DNA of 13,245 nt from CAZNNH01 sp964574335 (GTDB lineage Bacteria; Acidobacteriota; Vicinamibacteria; Fen-336). This document shows, piece after piece, positions 1 to 7,784 of the stretch; within the stretch, counting starts at the first letter, position 1; every line of letters starts with the position of its first letter. The position numbers were made by a program, and so were the translations under genes. The notes below the pieces were generated by a model that saw nothing but the letters and a program-made list of their open reading frames with translations, ran no database searches and was not told the DNA's origin. The stretch lies in assembly GCA_964574335.1 (NCBI GenBank), contig CAZNNH010000176.1, positions 1-13,245 on the forward strand, given 5' to 3'.

Positions 1-27
1 CCCGAGACATTGCACCTGGCCCTGTCA

Positions 28-490
28 CGCCTCGTCACGACCAGGTCGGTTGCCGAGCCCGCGTAGGCACACCTCGTTGAAGCCTTCGAAGCTGCTCATC
101 CCGGGGTGAGCGTCACTCTGGCAGGCCACCCGCCTGAGGGAAGTCACCTCGCGGGCCGAGACGTGATTCTCGACTACGGTGGCTACCTCTCAACCCAACG
201 CGGCGGCCTGATCGACCTGGCCCCCTTTCTCGACGCGGAGCCATCCCTCTCGCGGACCGACTTCGACGCACCTACCCTCGACCTCTTCACGCTCGAGGGT
301 GACCATCATCGAGGCCAGTATGACGGGGCACTCGTCCAGCAGGCCGAGCAGGCTGGCCCAAACGGTCGTGTCGAGCATGGCGACGACGTCGAGCGCATCG
401 CGCGCTCTCCACGGTGCGCCCTCCTGAGTGTGTCGGCTGAGCTCCCGCCCAAGTCGGAGCAGGTCGACCTGCATGTCGGGTATCGGTCGG
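28..490 (-). pseudogene. 5'-truncated remnant of an unrecognised protein gene, with an in-frame stop
   Basis: The minus frame is open from the repeat boundary (490) to a TGA at 190-192, and the same frame then stays open for 54 more sense codons to a TGA at 25-27. The first part reads like real protein: a helical stretch containing RARDALDVVAMLD, then WASLLGLLDECPVILA, then charged residues. Codons end mostly in G or C. No ATG start is present; the open frame begins inside the neighbouring repeat, so the true N-terminal part is missing. I do not recognise the family. The opposite-strand frame at 106-498 looks like a shadow. Either this is a decayed gene cut by the repeat with a later nonsense mutation, or the first 100 codons are one fragment and the rest is unrelated. 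The fragment reading is the more likely. Confidence 0.45.
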
Positions 491-570
491 GAGCGTAGGT
501 AATACGAGGGGGTCAACTGACGCTCATGAGACCGTCCCGTGGCAGGCGGCGAGCCTGAGCAGCGTCAGTC
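491..570 (-). repeat. Repeat copy A: short terminus of an IS91-like element
   Basis: Positions 491-513 match the outer 23 bases of copies B (7683-7705) and C (10157-10179) with one and two mismatches respectively; the shared core is GAGCGTAGG followed by a CGAGGGGGT block. Beyond this the sequence diverges from B and C, although a CGGCGAGCCTGAGC stretch near 547-560 resembles the far end of the 88-base shared block. Copy A instead carries its own inverted repeat, ACTGACGCT at 516-524 and AGCGTCAGT at 561-569, which covers the stop codon of the gene to its right and could act as its terminator. Strand is given in the sense of the transposase remnants linked to the other copies. Confidence 0.6.
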
Positions 571-1041
571 GTTCGGCTCCGCCGCGATCGGCAGGTCGAA
601 CCTCAGGTCGACCTCGACCCGGGTGCCGGCGACGTCGTCCTCACCGAGGATGGAGCCACTGATCCGGCCATCGCTCTTCTGGTAGCGCAGGACGATCGGG
701 TCGCTCTCGTCGAAGTAGTAGAAGGCATCGCCAGCCTCGATGCTCGGGTACACCCAGGTGCCGTTCTTGTACGCAGGCTCCTCACTGATGCGCAGGCGCA
801 TCCCGCGAAGCCGGTCGGTCACGTCGGACTCGAGAGAGAAGAACGTCTCGCCGGCGGGGAGGGGCTGGTTGAAGAACTCCAGGTCGACCGTGGTCGGCAT
901 TGGGCCCTCGTGCGCCGCGACATGGACGATGCGGAAGGTCTCCTCCCCGAAGGCGATCGTACCAGCGGAGTCGTTCTCTCCGGCAAACGCTCCGGCGCTA
1001 ACGGCGAGACAGGCGGCGGCGGCAAGGGTTCTCCAGGGCAT
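565..1041 (-). CDS. Small secreted protein of unknown function
   Basis: The protein has 158 residues. The ATG at 1041 is preceded by a strong GGAGGTG Shine-Dalgarno at good spacing, so it is preferred over the upstream in-frame starts of the longer open frame. Residues 1-21 form a signal peptide (MPWRTLAAAACLAV, then AGAFAG). The mature part is about 135 residues, acidic and apparently beta-rich, with alternating strands such as TTVDLEFFNQPL, GDAFYYFDESD and RVEVDLRFDLP near the C-terminus. There are no cysteines in the mature part and no lipobox. I do not recognise a family; a periplasmic or exported beta-sandwich protein is the best description. It lies 193 bases downstream of the beta-mannosidase on the same strand, too far for a tight operon. 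A 7-base inverted repeat (CCGTGAC at 1075-1081, GTCACGG at 1112-1118) lies just upstream and might be an operator. Confidence 0.8.
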   Translation of the reverse strand: MPWRTLAAAACLAVSAGAFAGENDSAGTIAFGEETFRIVHVAAHEGPMPTTVDLEFFNQPLPAGETFFSLESDVTDRLRGMRLRISEEPAYKNGTWVYPSIEAGDAFYYFDESDPIVLRYQKSDGRISGSILGEDDVAGTRVEVDLRFDLPIAAEPND

Positions 1042-1234
1042 CGGGCACCTCCAACCGGCCGGTCGACACGCAGGCCGTGACGGGCGAAGTGTCACCCGCC
1101 GGAGCGAGTCTGTCACGGGACGCGACCGACGGGCAACACCCACCGTTCCTTCGGGGCGAGGCCCCGCCTCCGGCGAATATGCCCCAGCAGCGCCCCATCC
1201 TGTGACAGACGCCGCCGCCACGGGGTCTTCCGGA

Positions 1235-3856
1235 CTACCGCTCCCCGGCTGATGGGTGGCGGGGGATCACGTCGGCCAGGGATGTGACGCGAATCTGCTC
1301 GACGCCGGGTGCCACCCCCGCCTTCAGCAGAACCGTCTTGGGGATGCCCGGGAGCAGGTCGAAGTAGTTATCGTCGAGGACGAGGTCCCCCTCGGCGGCA
1401 TGCACGTAGACGTTCTTGCAGAGAACGGCCGACGAAAGGGTGAGGGCCGCCCGGCCGTTCACCAGCGTCTCTTCGACCCGGACCTCGGGCTCGGGGAGCT
1501 TCAGGTCCTTCGGTCGCACGAAGGTGAGCAGGGCGTCGTCGATCGTGCCATCTTCGCCCGAGAGCTCGGCGGAGAGGAAAACCTGGTCTCTGGCTGCCGA
1601 CCCGAGCAGCTTCCGCTCGAAGATGGAGAAGCAGAGGGCGCTCTGGTTGGGCCGAACGGTGACGGCTACCTCCCTGCTCCAGAGCCTGTGGCCGGAGACG
1701 TCCGAGAGGGTGAGGCGAAGCGTGGCCTGACGAGGCTCGAGCTCATCAGAGACGACGAAGGCCTCGACCCGTCCGCCTTCGGATCCGAGCACGACGACCA
1801 CGGGCTTGAAGGCCTCCTTGACGAAGTAGTGGAGGGCCTTCCAGCGAAGGGAGTAGTCAATCGACGACCAGCTTATGGCGGGCCAGCAGTCGTTCATCTG
1901 CCAGTAGAGAGATCCCATGCAGATCGGCATGTGCTTCCGGTGGGCTTCGATCCCGCTCGTGACACCCTGGGCCTGAAGCACTTGGGAGAGATAGAGGAAG
2001 TCCTCGAAGGACTCGGGAGACCCGTAGTACCTCTCCATGTACCCCAGGATCCTGTCGTTGCCGCCACCGCTCTTCTGGCGGTGACTCATGACCTCCGACT
2101 GGAGGCTCCAGTCCTCGGGAATCGAGAACTCCCGGATGGTGTTCTTCTCGGGGAAGGACTGGAAGCCGAACTCGCTGTTGAAGCGGCCGTAGGACCGGTT
2201 GTACCTCTCGAAGGGAGCGTCTGCGAACCAGACGCCCCAGTAGTGCAGGTCCCCTCCGAAGCCGTCCCAGTCGCTGACCTTGTCCCAGTCGGCGGCCGGC
2301 GACGAAGGCCAGTAGGACCGGGTCGGGTCCTGGGCCCGAACCACGGCCGGGATCGCCTCGTTGAACAGGTGGAAGTAGTCGTCCCACAGCCCGCGCCACT
2401 CCTCCTTCGTGAAGGCCTCGTCCCAGCCCCAGTGATCCATGGCCTCGAGGGTCTCGTTGTTCCCGCACCAGAGGGCGATGGAGGGCCGGTTACGAAGGCG
2501 GGTCACGACCTGCTTCACCTCCTCCTCCACGCTCTCCAGGTAGTGGCCCTCGGCAGGGTAGATGCCACCGCCGAACATGAAGTCCTGCCAGACGAGGATC
2601 CCGTTCTCGTCGCAGAGGTCGTAGAAGATGTCACGCTCGTAGTAGCCGCCGCCCCAGACGCGGAGCATGTTCATATTCGCGTCGACGGCGGCCTGGATCG
2701 TCTGGCGGTACCTCTCGTCGGAAACGCGGGCGGGGAAGCTGTCGTTGGGGATGTAGTTGGCGCCCTTCATGAAGACGGGGACCCCGTTCAGCTCGAAGAA
2801 GAAGGAGGACCCCAGGGCGTCGGGCTTCCGCACCAGGCGGAGGGTACGCAGGCCCACGCGCTCGGAATCCTCGGCGACCACCCTCTCACCGTCGAGGAGC
2901 TGGAAGGCCAGGGTGTAGAGGTGGGCCTCCCCCAGGCCGTTGGTCCACCAGAGCCGAGGGCTCTCGATGGCGAAGTCGAGGGACACGGGGTTGGCGCCCT
3001 TCTTCAGGTCGACGTCCCTTCGAGCCAGAACGGCACCGCTGGCCCGGTCGACCACCTGGAGCCGCGCCGTCGTCTCTCCTTCCGAGTCGATCTCGCATCG
3101 GGCCGTCAGCTCGGCGACCTCGGGGGTGAGACGGCCCTGGAAAACCTGGACGCTGTCGAAGCGGGCCGTGTCCCAGGCCTCGAGTCGGACCGGGAGCGGG
3201 AGACCCGCCGAGACGAAGCGGTCGGCCCAGTCCCAGCCGAACTGGTAGCCCGGCTTGCGGGTGAAGGCGTTGACCTTCTTCTCATTGAGTGCGCCCGTCA
3301 TCTCCCGCTCGTCGGGGATCTTCTTGAGGGGGTGGTCGGACGCCGCCAGGAGCTCACGCCCTTTCCTGGTGGCGGCCTCGATCTGGATGCGCAGCCGGTT
3401 CTCGCCCTTCTTCAGAAGGCTCCTGCAGTCCACGGGCCACTGGAGGAAGTAGTTGTCCGTCGTCAGGATCAGGGTGTCGTTGAGATAGACCCGGGCGTAG
3501 GTGTCGATGCCCTCGAACAGGAGGCGCACCCGGTCCCGGGCGAGGATCTCCCCTGGAACCTGGAAGGTCGTCCGGTACTCCCAGTCGACCTCGTCCACCC
3601 ACCGGACCGCCTCGGCGTTCTTGCGGAAGAAGGGATCCGGGATCCGACCGTTGGCCAGAAGAGACGTGTGGACCGAGCCCGGAACCGTGGCCGGTAGCCA
3701 CTCGCCCTCGCCCGCTCGTCTGAGCTCCCAGCCCCGCGAGAGCCCCAGGATCTCGGGGCCCCGGGCTCCTGCCGTGGCCGCCGTTCCCGTCGCCATGGTG
3801 GCGGCGAGAAGGGCCAGCGTGGCTCGCGTGATCCGGCTCATGTGTGACACATCCAT
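1235..3856 (-). CDS. Secreted beta-mannosidase, glycoside hydrolase family 2
   Basis: The protein has 873 residues, the usual length for family GH2 beta-mannosidases, which remove terminal beta-1,4-mannose from mannan or glycan oligosaccharides. Order: signal peptide (residues 6-31, ATLALLAATMATG then AATAGA); N-terminal jelly-roll sugar-binding domain with WDWADRFVSAGLP near 208; immunoglobulin-like domain about 220-345; TIM barrel about 350-680; C-terminal beta domains. The acid/base glutamate is E468 in LWCGNNE and the nucleophile E562 in FNSEFGFQS; MLRVWGGG (397-404) and YWQMNDCWP (651-659) are family hallmarks. The ATG at 3856 follows a GGAGAG ribosome site; a second in-frame ATG (3841) five codons on is possible. 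No truncation is visible. No other polysaccharide-degradation gene is adjacent, so it may act alone on scavenged oligosaccharides in the periplasm or outside the cell. A relic zinc-ribbon start lies in its leader. Confidence 0.95.
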   Translation of the reverse strand: MDVSHMSRITRATLALLAATMATGTAATAGARGPEILGLSRGWELRRAGEGEWLPATVPGSVHTSLLANGRIPDPFFRKNAEAVRWVDEVDWEYRTTFQVPGEILARDRVRLLFEGIDTYARVYLNDTLILTTDNYFLQWPVDCRSLLKKGENRLRIQIEAATRKGRELLAASDHPLKKIPDEREMTGALNEKKVNAFTRKPGYQFGWDWADRFVSAGLPLPVRLEAWDTARFDSVQVFQGRLTPEVAELTARCEIDSEGETTARLQVVDRASGAVLARRDVDLKKGANPVSLDFAIESPRLWWTNGLGEAHLYTLAFQLLDGERVVAEDSERVGLRTLRLVRKPDALGSSFFFELNGVPVFMKGANYIPNDSFPARVSDERYRQTIQAAVDANMNMLRVWGGGYYERDIFYDLCDENGILVWQDFMFGGGIYPAEGHYLESVEEEVKQVVTRLRNRPSIALWCGNNETLEAMDHWGWDEAFTKEEWRGLWDDYFHLFNEAIPAVVRAQDPTRSYWPSSPAADWDKVSDWDGFGGDLHYWGVWFADAPFERYNRSYGRFNSEFGFQSFPEKNTIREFSIPEDWSLQSEVMSHRQKSGGGNDRILGYMERYYGSPESFEDFLYLSQVLQAQGVTSGIEAHRKHMPICMGSLYWQMNDCWPAISWSSIDYSLRWKALHYFVKEAFKPVVVVLGSEGGRVEAFVVSDELEPRQATLRLTLSDVSGHRLWSREVAVTVRPNQSALCFSIFERKLLGSAARDQVFLSAELSGEDGTIDDALLTFVRPKDLKLPEPEVRVEETLVNGRAALTLSSAVLCKNVYVHAAEGDLVLDDNYFDLLPGIPKTVLLKAGVAPGVEQIRVTSLADVIPRHPSAGER

Positions 3857-3869
3857 CGTTGTCTCTCCA

Positions 3870-3923
3870 GGGGGCGTGGGATGACATCTCCTGCTGGCAC
3901 TCGGGGCACTGGATGAGGGCCAT
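3870..3923 (-). pseudogene. Start of a zinc-ribbon gene left in the beta-mannosidase leader
   Basis: An ATG at 3923, preceded by GGAAAGAG, encodes MALIQCPECQQEMSSHAP. This closely resembles the opening of bacterial zinc-ribbon proteins, where CPxC and SSHAP are normally followed by a second CPHCG knuckle. Here the second knuckle is absent and the reading continues as WRDNDGCV into another frame of the beta-mannosidase gene, whose own ATG (3856) lies 67 bases downstream. So a gene start with its ribosome site has been joined to the mannosidase start. It may be an inert relic of a rearrangement, or it may be translated as an overlapping upstream frame (open until 3354) that would compete with mannosidase translation. 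Confidence 0.5.
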
Positions 3924-4133
3924 CGGCCGTCTCTTTCCGAATCAGGCCGACCTCGGGCCTGAGAGTCAGTCTGAACCTGGACGACCCGTGGGGCCGGCCG
4001 CGGGTGACTCAAGCGGCCTGGGTCGGTTTGCAGCGTCCTCGTCTCTGGTCTGTCCGTCCTCCATCGCCGCAAGAGGACCTGTGTCTCCGGAACGACCGCC
4101 GCGCCCTCCGAGGACGGTAGCCAGGCCTCGCGG

Positions 4134-4139
4134 AGTATA
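4134..4139 (-). promoter_or_regulatory. Candidate -10 box upstream of the zinc-ribbon/beta-mannosidase leader
   Basis: On the minus strand TATACT (five of six consensus bases) sits in otherwise GC-rich sequence. No good -35 box is visible 16-18 bases upstream. Transcription from here would give a leader of about 270 bases before the beta-mannosidase start. The rest of 3924-4148 shows no gene I can support. Confidence 0.25.
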
Positions 4140-4148
4140 CAGCTTGCG

Positions 4149-4520
4149 TCACGCCCTCTGGGCTGATCCACCGAGGACGTGGCGAGGACCAGGTGACCCG
4201 CTGGGAAGCCGGCCCCCTGGGATCTCCTGCGCCAGCAACCGAAGCGCCTGGCGCAAGAGGTCGGGCCTCATCTCCTCGTGGCTCATTGGCGCCAGAGTAT
4301 CGTGGATCTTCGACAGGCTTTCCGGCGTGCCGGTCTTGATCAAGGCAACTGCTCTCTCATACCGCAAGAGATCGGCCGCGCCCCACTGCTCACCACCGAA
4401 CGCCTGGGGTCCGATCGATGACAAGACATCGACCGGCTTCGGGTCGCGTTGGGCGGCGATGCGGAGCAAGCCGTCGGTCCTGACCCTCACTCGGGCCAGA
4501 AGCAGGCTATGACGAAGGTG
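4149..4520 (-). pseudogene. Unrecognised open frame, probably a gene remnant
   Basis: The minus frame is open from just after a stop at 4521-4523 to a stop at 4149. It contains no ATG in its first 80 codons; the only early start is a GTG at 4490 without a clear ribosome site. The product is helix-rich and mixed-charge, with stretches such as GGEQWGAADLLRYERA and HEEMRPDLLRQALRLLAQE, then a Gly/Pro-rich tail that looks non-coding. It resembles the inside of an alpha-helical repeat protein, but no family is recognisable. Its upstream end overlaps the last codons of the hydrolase gene at 4507-5585 by 14 bases. I read it as a 5'-truncated fragment whose real C-terminus is also lost, or a poorly expressed hypothetical gene. 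Confidence 0.35.
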
Positions 4521-5585
4521 TCAGGCGGGCCGGCTCGGCGAGCAGCTTCCAGACGGCGGCGACATTGGCCGCGTGCCGCTCCTGGGCGCTGCCCTGGTGG
4601 GGCTTCACGTCGCTCAGGTACGGGAAGGCCTGGTCGAGCGCCAGCTTCGCCTGCGCCTGTTCGAGGGTGAGTCCCTTGCTGCGCGCATCGACGAGGCCTG
4701 CGAGCAGGTCCGATCGTAGTCGCGTCGCTTCTCGAGACCCTGCCGCCCCATGATGCCCGCGTGACCGGGCACGACGTGGTCGACGCCCGCCTCGAGAACG
4801 CGATCGAGGACCGCAATCACGCGCTTCAGGCCGGGCAGGTTCGTCCCGTAAACGAGATCGGGAAAGAAGGGGGAGCAGCAGGTGCCGCCGGAAACCACCA
4901 GCCTCTCCGCCGGGAGGTAGACGAGCACGTCGCTCGGGCTGTGAGTCCCACCAGCGTGGATCGCCAGGAGCGTGAGGTCACCCAGGTCGATCCGGAGCTC
5001 GTCCGTGAAGGTGACGGTCGGCGTCGCGACCTCGAAGCCCTGGGCGGTCTCCTTCTCGAGGTCGGCCCAGAACGCGGCCTGCTGTCGCTGGGCCGCGGCG
5101 TCCATGCCCGATTCCTGCGCCTGCTTCTGCAGTTGCTCCGCCCACTGGTGGATGCCCTGTACGCGTCGGGTGTGCCACTCGGGCTTGGCCATGGCGTCGA
5201 TCCACCAGGTCTTCATCTCGGCGACGATCGCCTCGTGTCCGATGATGGGGATGCCCTTGAAGAGCGCGTTGCCTCCAGGGTGAGTGTCGTGCGCGTGGGT
5301 GTTGATGACGTAGGCCCAATCGGTGCGGCCGAACTGTCGCTCGATCTCCTTCTTCAGGACGCCCATCACGAAGGGCGATCTCTCGGTGTCGACTAGCGCC
5401 AAGCCATTCTTTCCCGCGACGGCCACGACGTTGCTGTGGCCAAGGGCGGGAAGGCGAGCGACCAGGACGCGGTCCGAGAGACGCTGGACGTCCACGGTCT
5501 GGCCATGGCTGGGCGCAGCCGCGAGCGCGCAGCCGAGGGACATCAGGACCAGTCCGAAGAGTCGTGCGTGGTTCAGCTGAGGCAT
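4507..5585 (-). CDS. Secreted metallo-beta-lactamase-fold hydrolase, frameshifted near its C-terminus
   Basis: The ATG at 5585 follows a GGAGA ribosome site. Residues 1-29 are a signal peptide (FGLVLMSLGCALAAAPSHG), so the enzyme is exported. The metal-binding region NTHAHDTHPGGN (95-106) gives H97, H99 and H102; H215 lies in GGTHSPSD and H275 in VPGHAG. The usual aspartate of HxHxDH is replaced: the order is H-A-H-D-T-H. The later GD ligand position reads SGGTCCS (232-238). After Y290 (4716) the frame continues with nonsense-like residues to 4614. One base earlier or later the frame reads a convincing tail (LLAGLVDARSKGLTLEQAQ, later VAAVWKLLAEPARL) ending at TAG 4507-4509. The total of 1079 bases is one short of 360 codons, so a single base is missing near 4707-4718. 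This is either a real C-terminal frameshift or a sequencing error; substrate unknown. It is transcribed divergently from the sensor kinase. Confidence 0.8.
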
Positions 5586-5727
5586 AGAGATTCTCCTCTC
5601 ACGGCTGCGATCGTGCGTGCTTGCGTGCGCGGAGGCAAGAGCGCTGTGTCGAAACGGACGGCGGCGCTCCGGAGCGGTCGGCCCGCGATCCGAAACGCCG
5701 CGGCGCGCGGACGTGCTACGGTCTAGC

Positions 5728-6867
5728 ATGCCGTTGCCGCTCCCGCGCCGAGCAGGTGTCGTCGTCCTGCGCACGTTCCTGGCGGCGTCCCTCGTCGGGA
5801 TGCTGCTCTCGGTGCGCGTGGTGCCGAGCGACCGGACCTGGTGGGAGGTGCTGAGATCGGGCCTGGCAGCCGCCTACGCCTGGGGGGCGCTCGCCCTTCT
5901 GATCGTGGCCGTCGACCGCCAGATCGTTCGCCGCACCGGGACGCTGGCGGCAGGCTTCCTGTGGCACCTGCCGATCAGCTTCCTCGTCACGGCACTCTCG
6001 CTGTACCTCTTGCCGGCCTTCGGCTGGCTGCTGTCGGTGCCAGGGCAGACGATCGATCTGTCGCTCGAGCCTCTCCGTCGGGCCCAACGTTGGGGCCTGG
6101 CGTGGCAGACGATCACCTACTGGATGATCCTGGGGGGCTGCCGTGCCTTTCACTACTACACCCGCTACCAGGAGCGGGCCTTGCGGGCCATCGAGTTGGA
6201 GAAGCTGGTCGTCCAGTCGCAGCTCCAGGTGCTGCGCATGCAGGTCGAGCCCCACTTCCTGTTCAATGCCCTCAACACGATCTCGGCCCACGTCGAATCC
6301 GATCCGCGCATGGCACGCCGAATGATCGAGGAGCTGGGGGAGCTGCTGCGCTGCTCGCTGGAGATCCACGATCGGCAGGAGGTGCCGTTGTCCCAGGAGC
6401 TGGCGCTGCTCAGCCACTACCTCGCGATCCAGCGGGTGCGTTTCGAAGACCGCCTGAGGATCGGCATCGAGACCCCGCCCGAGACCCTGGATGCCCTGGT
6501 GCCCTCGCAGGTGCTGCAGCCGCTGGTGGAGAACGCCTTGCGTCATGGGTTGGCGCCACGCGCAGCGGGGGGCTCGGTCCGCGTCGAGGCGGCACACGAT
6601 GGCGCGGACCTGCGCATCCGCGTCGTCGACGACGGTGTCGGGTTGGGGGAGGGCGACCTCTCTCGCGGCGCGGTGGGACGCGGGCTCTCGATCACACGGC
6701 AGCGTCTCGCCTGCCTCTATCCCGCCGGGCGGGCGCGGCTCGAGATGCGAAACGGCCCCGAGTCCGGTGTCGTCGTCGAGATCACGATCCCCTGGCGCAC
6801 GGACTCGTCCACGGAATCCCAGAATGCCCAAGCTGAGAGCACACAGCCTGTCGGTCCTGGTCGCTGA
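5728..6867 (+). CDS. LytS-type membrane sensor histidine kinase
   Basis: The protein has 379 residues. The N-terminal 140 residues hold about four hydrophobic segments (around 11-31, 44-62, 76-101 and 124-140) without a large extracytoplasmic loop. A short linker helix follows, and then a His_kinase domain (PF06580): the phosphoacceptor is H176 in VEPHFLFNALN, followed by the N-box QVLQPLVENALRHGL (261-275), DDGVGLG (301-307) and GRGLSITRQRL (318-328). This is the LytS/YehU/AlgZ class, which phosphorylates LytTR regulators. The ATG at 5728 begins the first membrane segment; upstream in-frame codons encode only arginine-rich sequence. No good ribosome site precedes it; a weak TACGGT at 5717-5722 leaves open a near-leaderless transcript. 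The gene overlaps the response regulator by 44 bases, so translation is probably coupled. It is divergent from the hydrolase (142-base gap), a possible regulatory target. Confidence 0.93.
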   Translation: MPLPLPRRAGVVVLRTFLAASLVGMLLSVRVVPSDRTWWEVLRSGLAAAYAWGALALLIVAVDRQIVRRTGTLAAGFLWHLPISFLVTALSLYLLPAFGWLLSVPGQTIDLSLEPLRRAQRWGLAWQTITYWMILGGCRAFHYYTRYQERALRAIELEKLVVQSQLQVLRMQVEPHFLFNALNTISAHVESDPRMARRMIEELGELLRCSLEIHDRQEVPLSQELALLSHYLAIQRVRFEDRLRIGIETPPETLDALVPSQVLQPLVENALRHGLAPRAAGGSVRVEAAHDGADLRIRVVDDGVGLGEGDLSRGAVGRGLSITRQRLACLYPAGRARLEMRNGPESGVVVEITIPWRTDSSTESQNAQAESTQPVGPGR

Positions 6868-7603
6868 CGACGAGCGGCCGGCACGCCGGCGTCTCGTCGA
6901 GCTTCTGCGCCGGTCGTCCCTCGTGCGTGTCATCCACGAGGCGGCGAACGGCGTCGAGGCGGTGGCTGCCATCCGTGACCACGCCCCGCAGCTGGTGTTC
7001 CTCGACATCCAGATGCCCGAGCTGGATGGCTTCGGGGTCATCGCCAACGTAGGTGCCGCGCGCATGCCGGTCACCATCTTCGCGACCGCATACGACCGGT
7101 ACGCGATCCGAGCCTTCGAGGCGAGCGCCCTCGACTACCTCCTCAAACCCTTCAGCGACGAGCGCTTCGAGCAGGCGCTCGACAGGGCGTCGAGCCGCAT
7201 CGCCAGCCGATCCCCTGGCGACTCTGCCGATCGCCTGGGCGGGCTGCTGCGGGACGGCGAGCGGCGCTACCTGGACCGCCTGGTCGTCAAGCGGAAGGAC
7301 TGCGTGCGACTGCTGCGCAGCTCCGAGATCGACTGGATCGAGGCGCAGGGCATGTACGTGAACCTCCACGTCGGTCGGATGTCGATCCTGCATCGAGCGT
7401 CGCTCAACGACCTGGAGCAGGGACTGAACCCTCTCGAGTTCACACGCATTCACCGCTCGGCCATCGTCGCCATCGATCGCATCGCCCGGTTGGAGCCCCA
7501 CAGCCACGGCGAGTTCGTCGCCGTGCTCACGGACGGGGCGCGTCTTCGCGTGAGCCGCACCTACCGCGCCGCGCTGGAGGCGCGCCTGGGCCAGTCGCTA
7601 TAG
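6824..7603 (+). CDS. LytTR-family response regulator
   Basis: The protein has 259 residues. The receiver domain (about 8-125) has the acidic pocket D15-D16, phosphoacceptor D61 in VFLDIQMPELDG, switch residues T88 and Y93 and the conserved K108 in YLLKPF. A linker of about 30 residues leads to a LytTR DNA-binding domain (about 155-255; DRLVVKRKDCVRLL, IDWIEAQGMYVNLHV, FTRIHRSAIVAIDRI, LRVSRTYRAAL). The domains are the AlgR/LytR/YehT arrangement, and the family binds direct repeats with its LytTR domain. The start at 6824 overlaps the kinase 3' end. The gene ends 79 bases before an inserted repeat copy, so the operon probably contains just these two genes. The target genes are unknown; the divergent hydrolase is the nearest candidate. 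Confidence 0.95.
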   Translation: MPKLRAHSLSVLVADDERPARRRLVELLRRSSLVRVIHEAANGVEAVAAIRDHAPQLVFLDIQMPELDGFGVIANVGAARMPVTIFATAYDRYAIRAFEASALDYLLKPFSDERFEQALDRASSRIASRSPGDSADRLGGLLRDGERRYLDRLVVKRKDCVRLLRSSEIDWIEAQGMYVNLHVGRMSILHRASLNDLEQGLNPLEFTRIHRSAIVAIDRIARLEPHSHGEFVAVLTDGARLRVSRTYRAALEARLGQSL

Positions 7604-7682
7604 GCTCGAGCCCTCAGACTCCGTTGCAGACGCCGCACCGCCCCGGCCTCCCCGGGCCGCCGAGCGGCGCCCTGCGGTGGCG

Positions 7683-7770
7683 GAGCGTAGGTAATGCGAG
7701 GGGGTTTCAGTGTCAACCGGAACGTCGCGCGCGCTCCGGTTGGGGCTTCGGCGGCACGCCTGAGCGTCCC
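7683..7770 (-). repeat. Repeat copy B: hairpin-bearing terminus of an IS91-like element
   Basis: This 88-base block matches copy C (10157-10244) at 81 of 88 positions by my count. It contains a perfect 8-base stem, CAACCGGA (7714-7721) and TCCGGTTG (7735-7742), around a 13-base loop. Differences in copy C change one stem pair to a G-T wobble and leave the stem intact. Read in the direction of the transposase remnant to its right (minus strand), the hairpin comes about 30 bases before the outer end. IS91-type rolling-circle elements carry an origin or terminus with a hairpin at the transposase 3' side; assigning that role here is an inference. Confidence 0.75.
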
Positions 7771-7784
7771 CTCGCGCGCGGGCA

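Noticed and set aside
1256..3697. Very long plus-strand open frame (813 codons) opposite the beta-mannosidase
   Set aside because: It is the exact antisense of a gene with clear catalytic motifs, is full of Val/Gly/Leu/Pro and Glu/Asp runs typical of GC-rich shadows, and has no recognisable domain.
3844..4512. 222-codon plus-strand frame in the leader region of the beta-mannosidase
   Set aside because: Its composition (Ser/Arg/Pro/Gly) is non-coding-like, no ribosome site is seen, and the minus strand carries better candidates at 3870-3923 and 4149-4520.
5716..7077. 453-codon minus-strand open frame opposite the kinase/regulator pair
   Set aside because: Antisense shadow of two well-supported genes; composition is arginine/glutamine-rich and shows no family features.
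7604..7682. GC-rich inverted repeats after the response regulator as an intrinsic terminator
   Set aside because: Stems are only about five bases and no T tract follows; such short stems are common by chance at this base composition.
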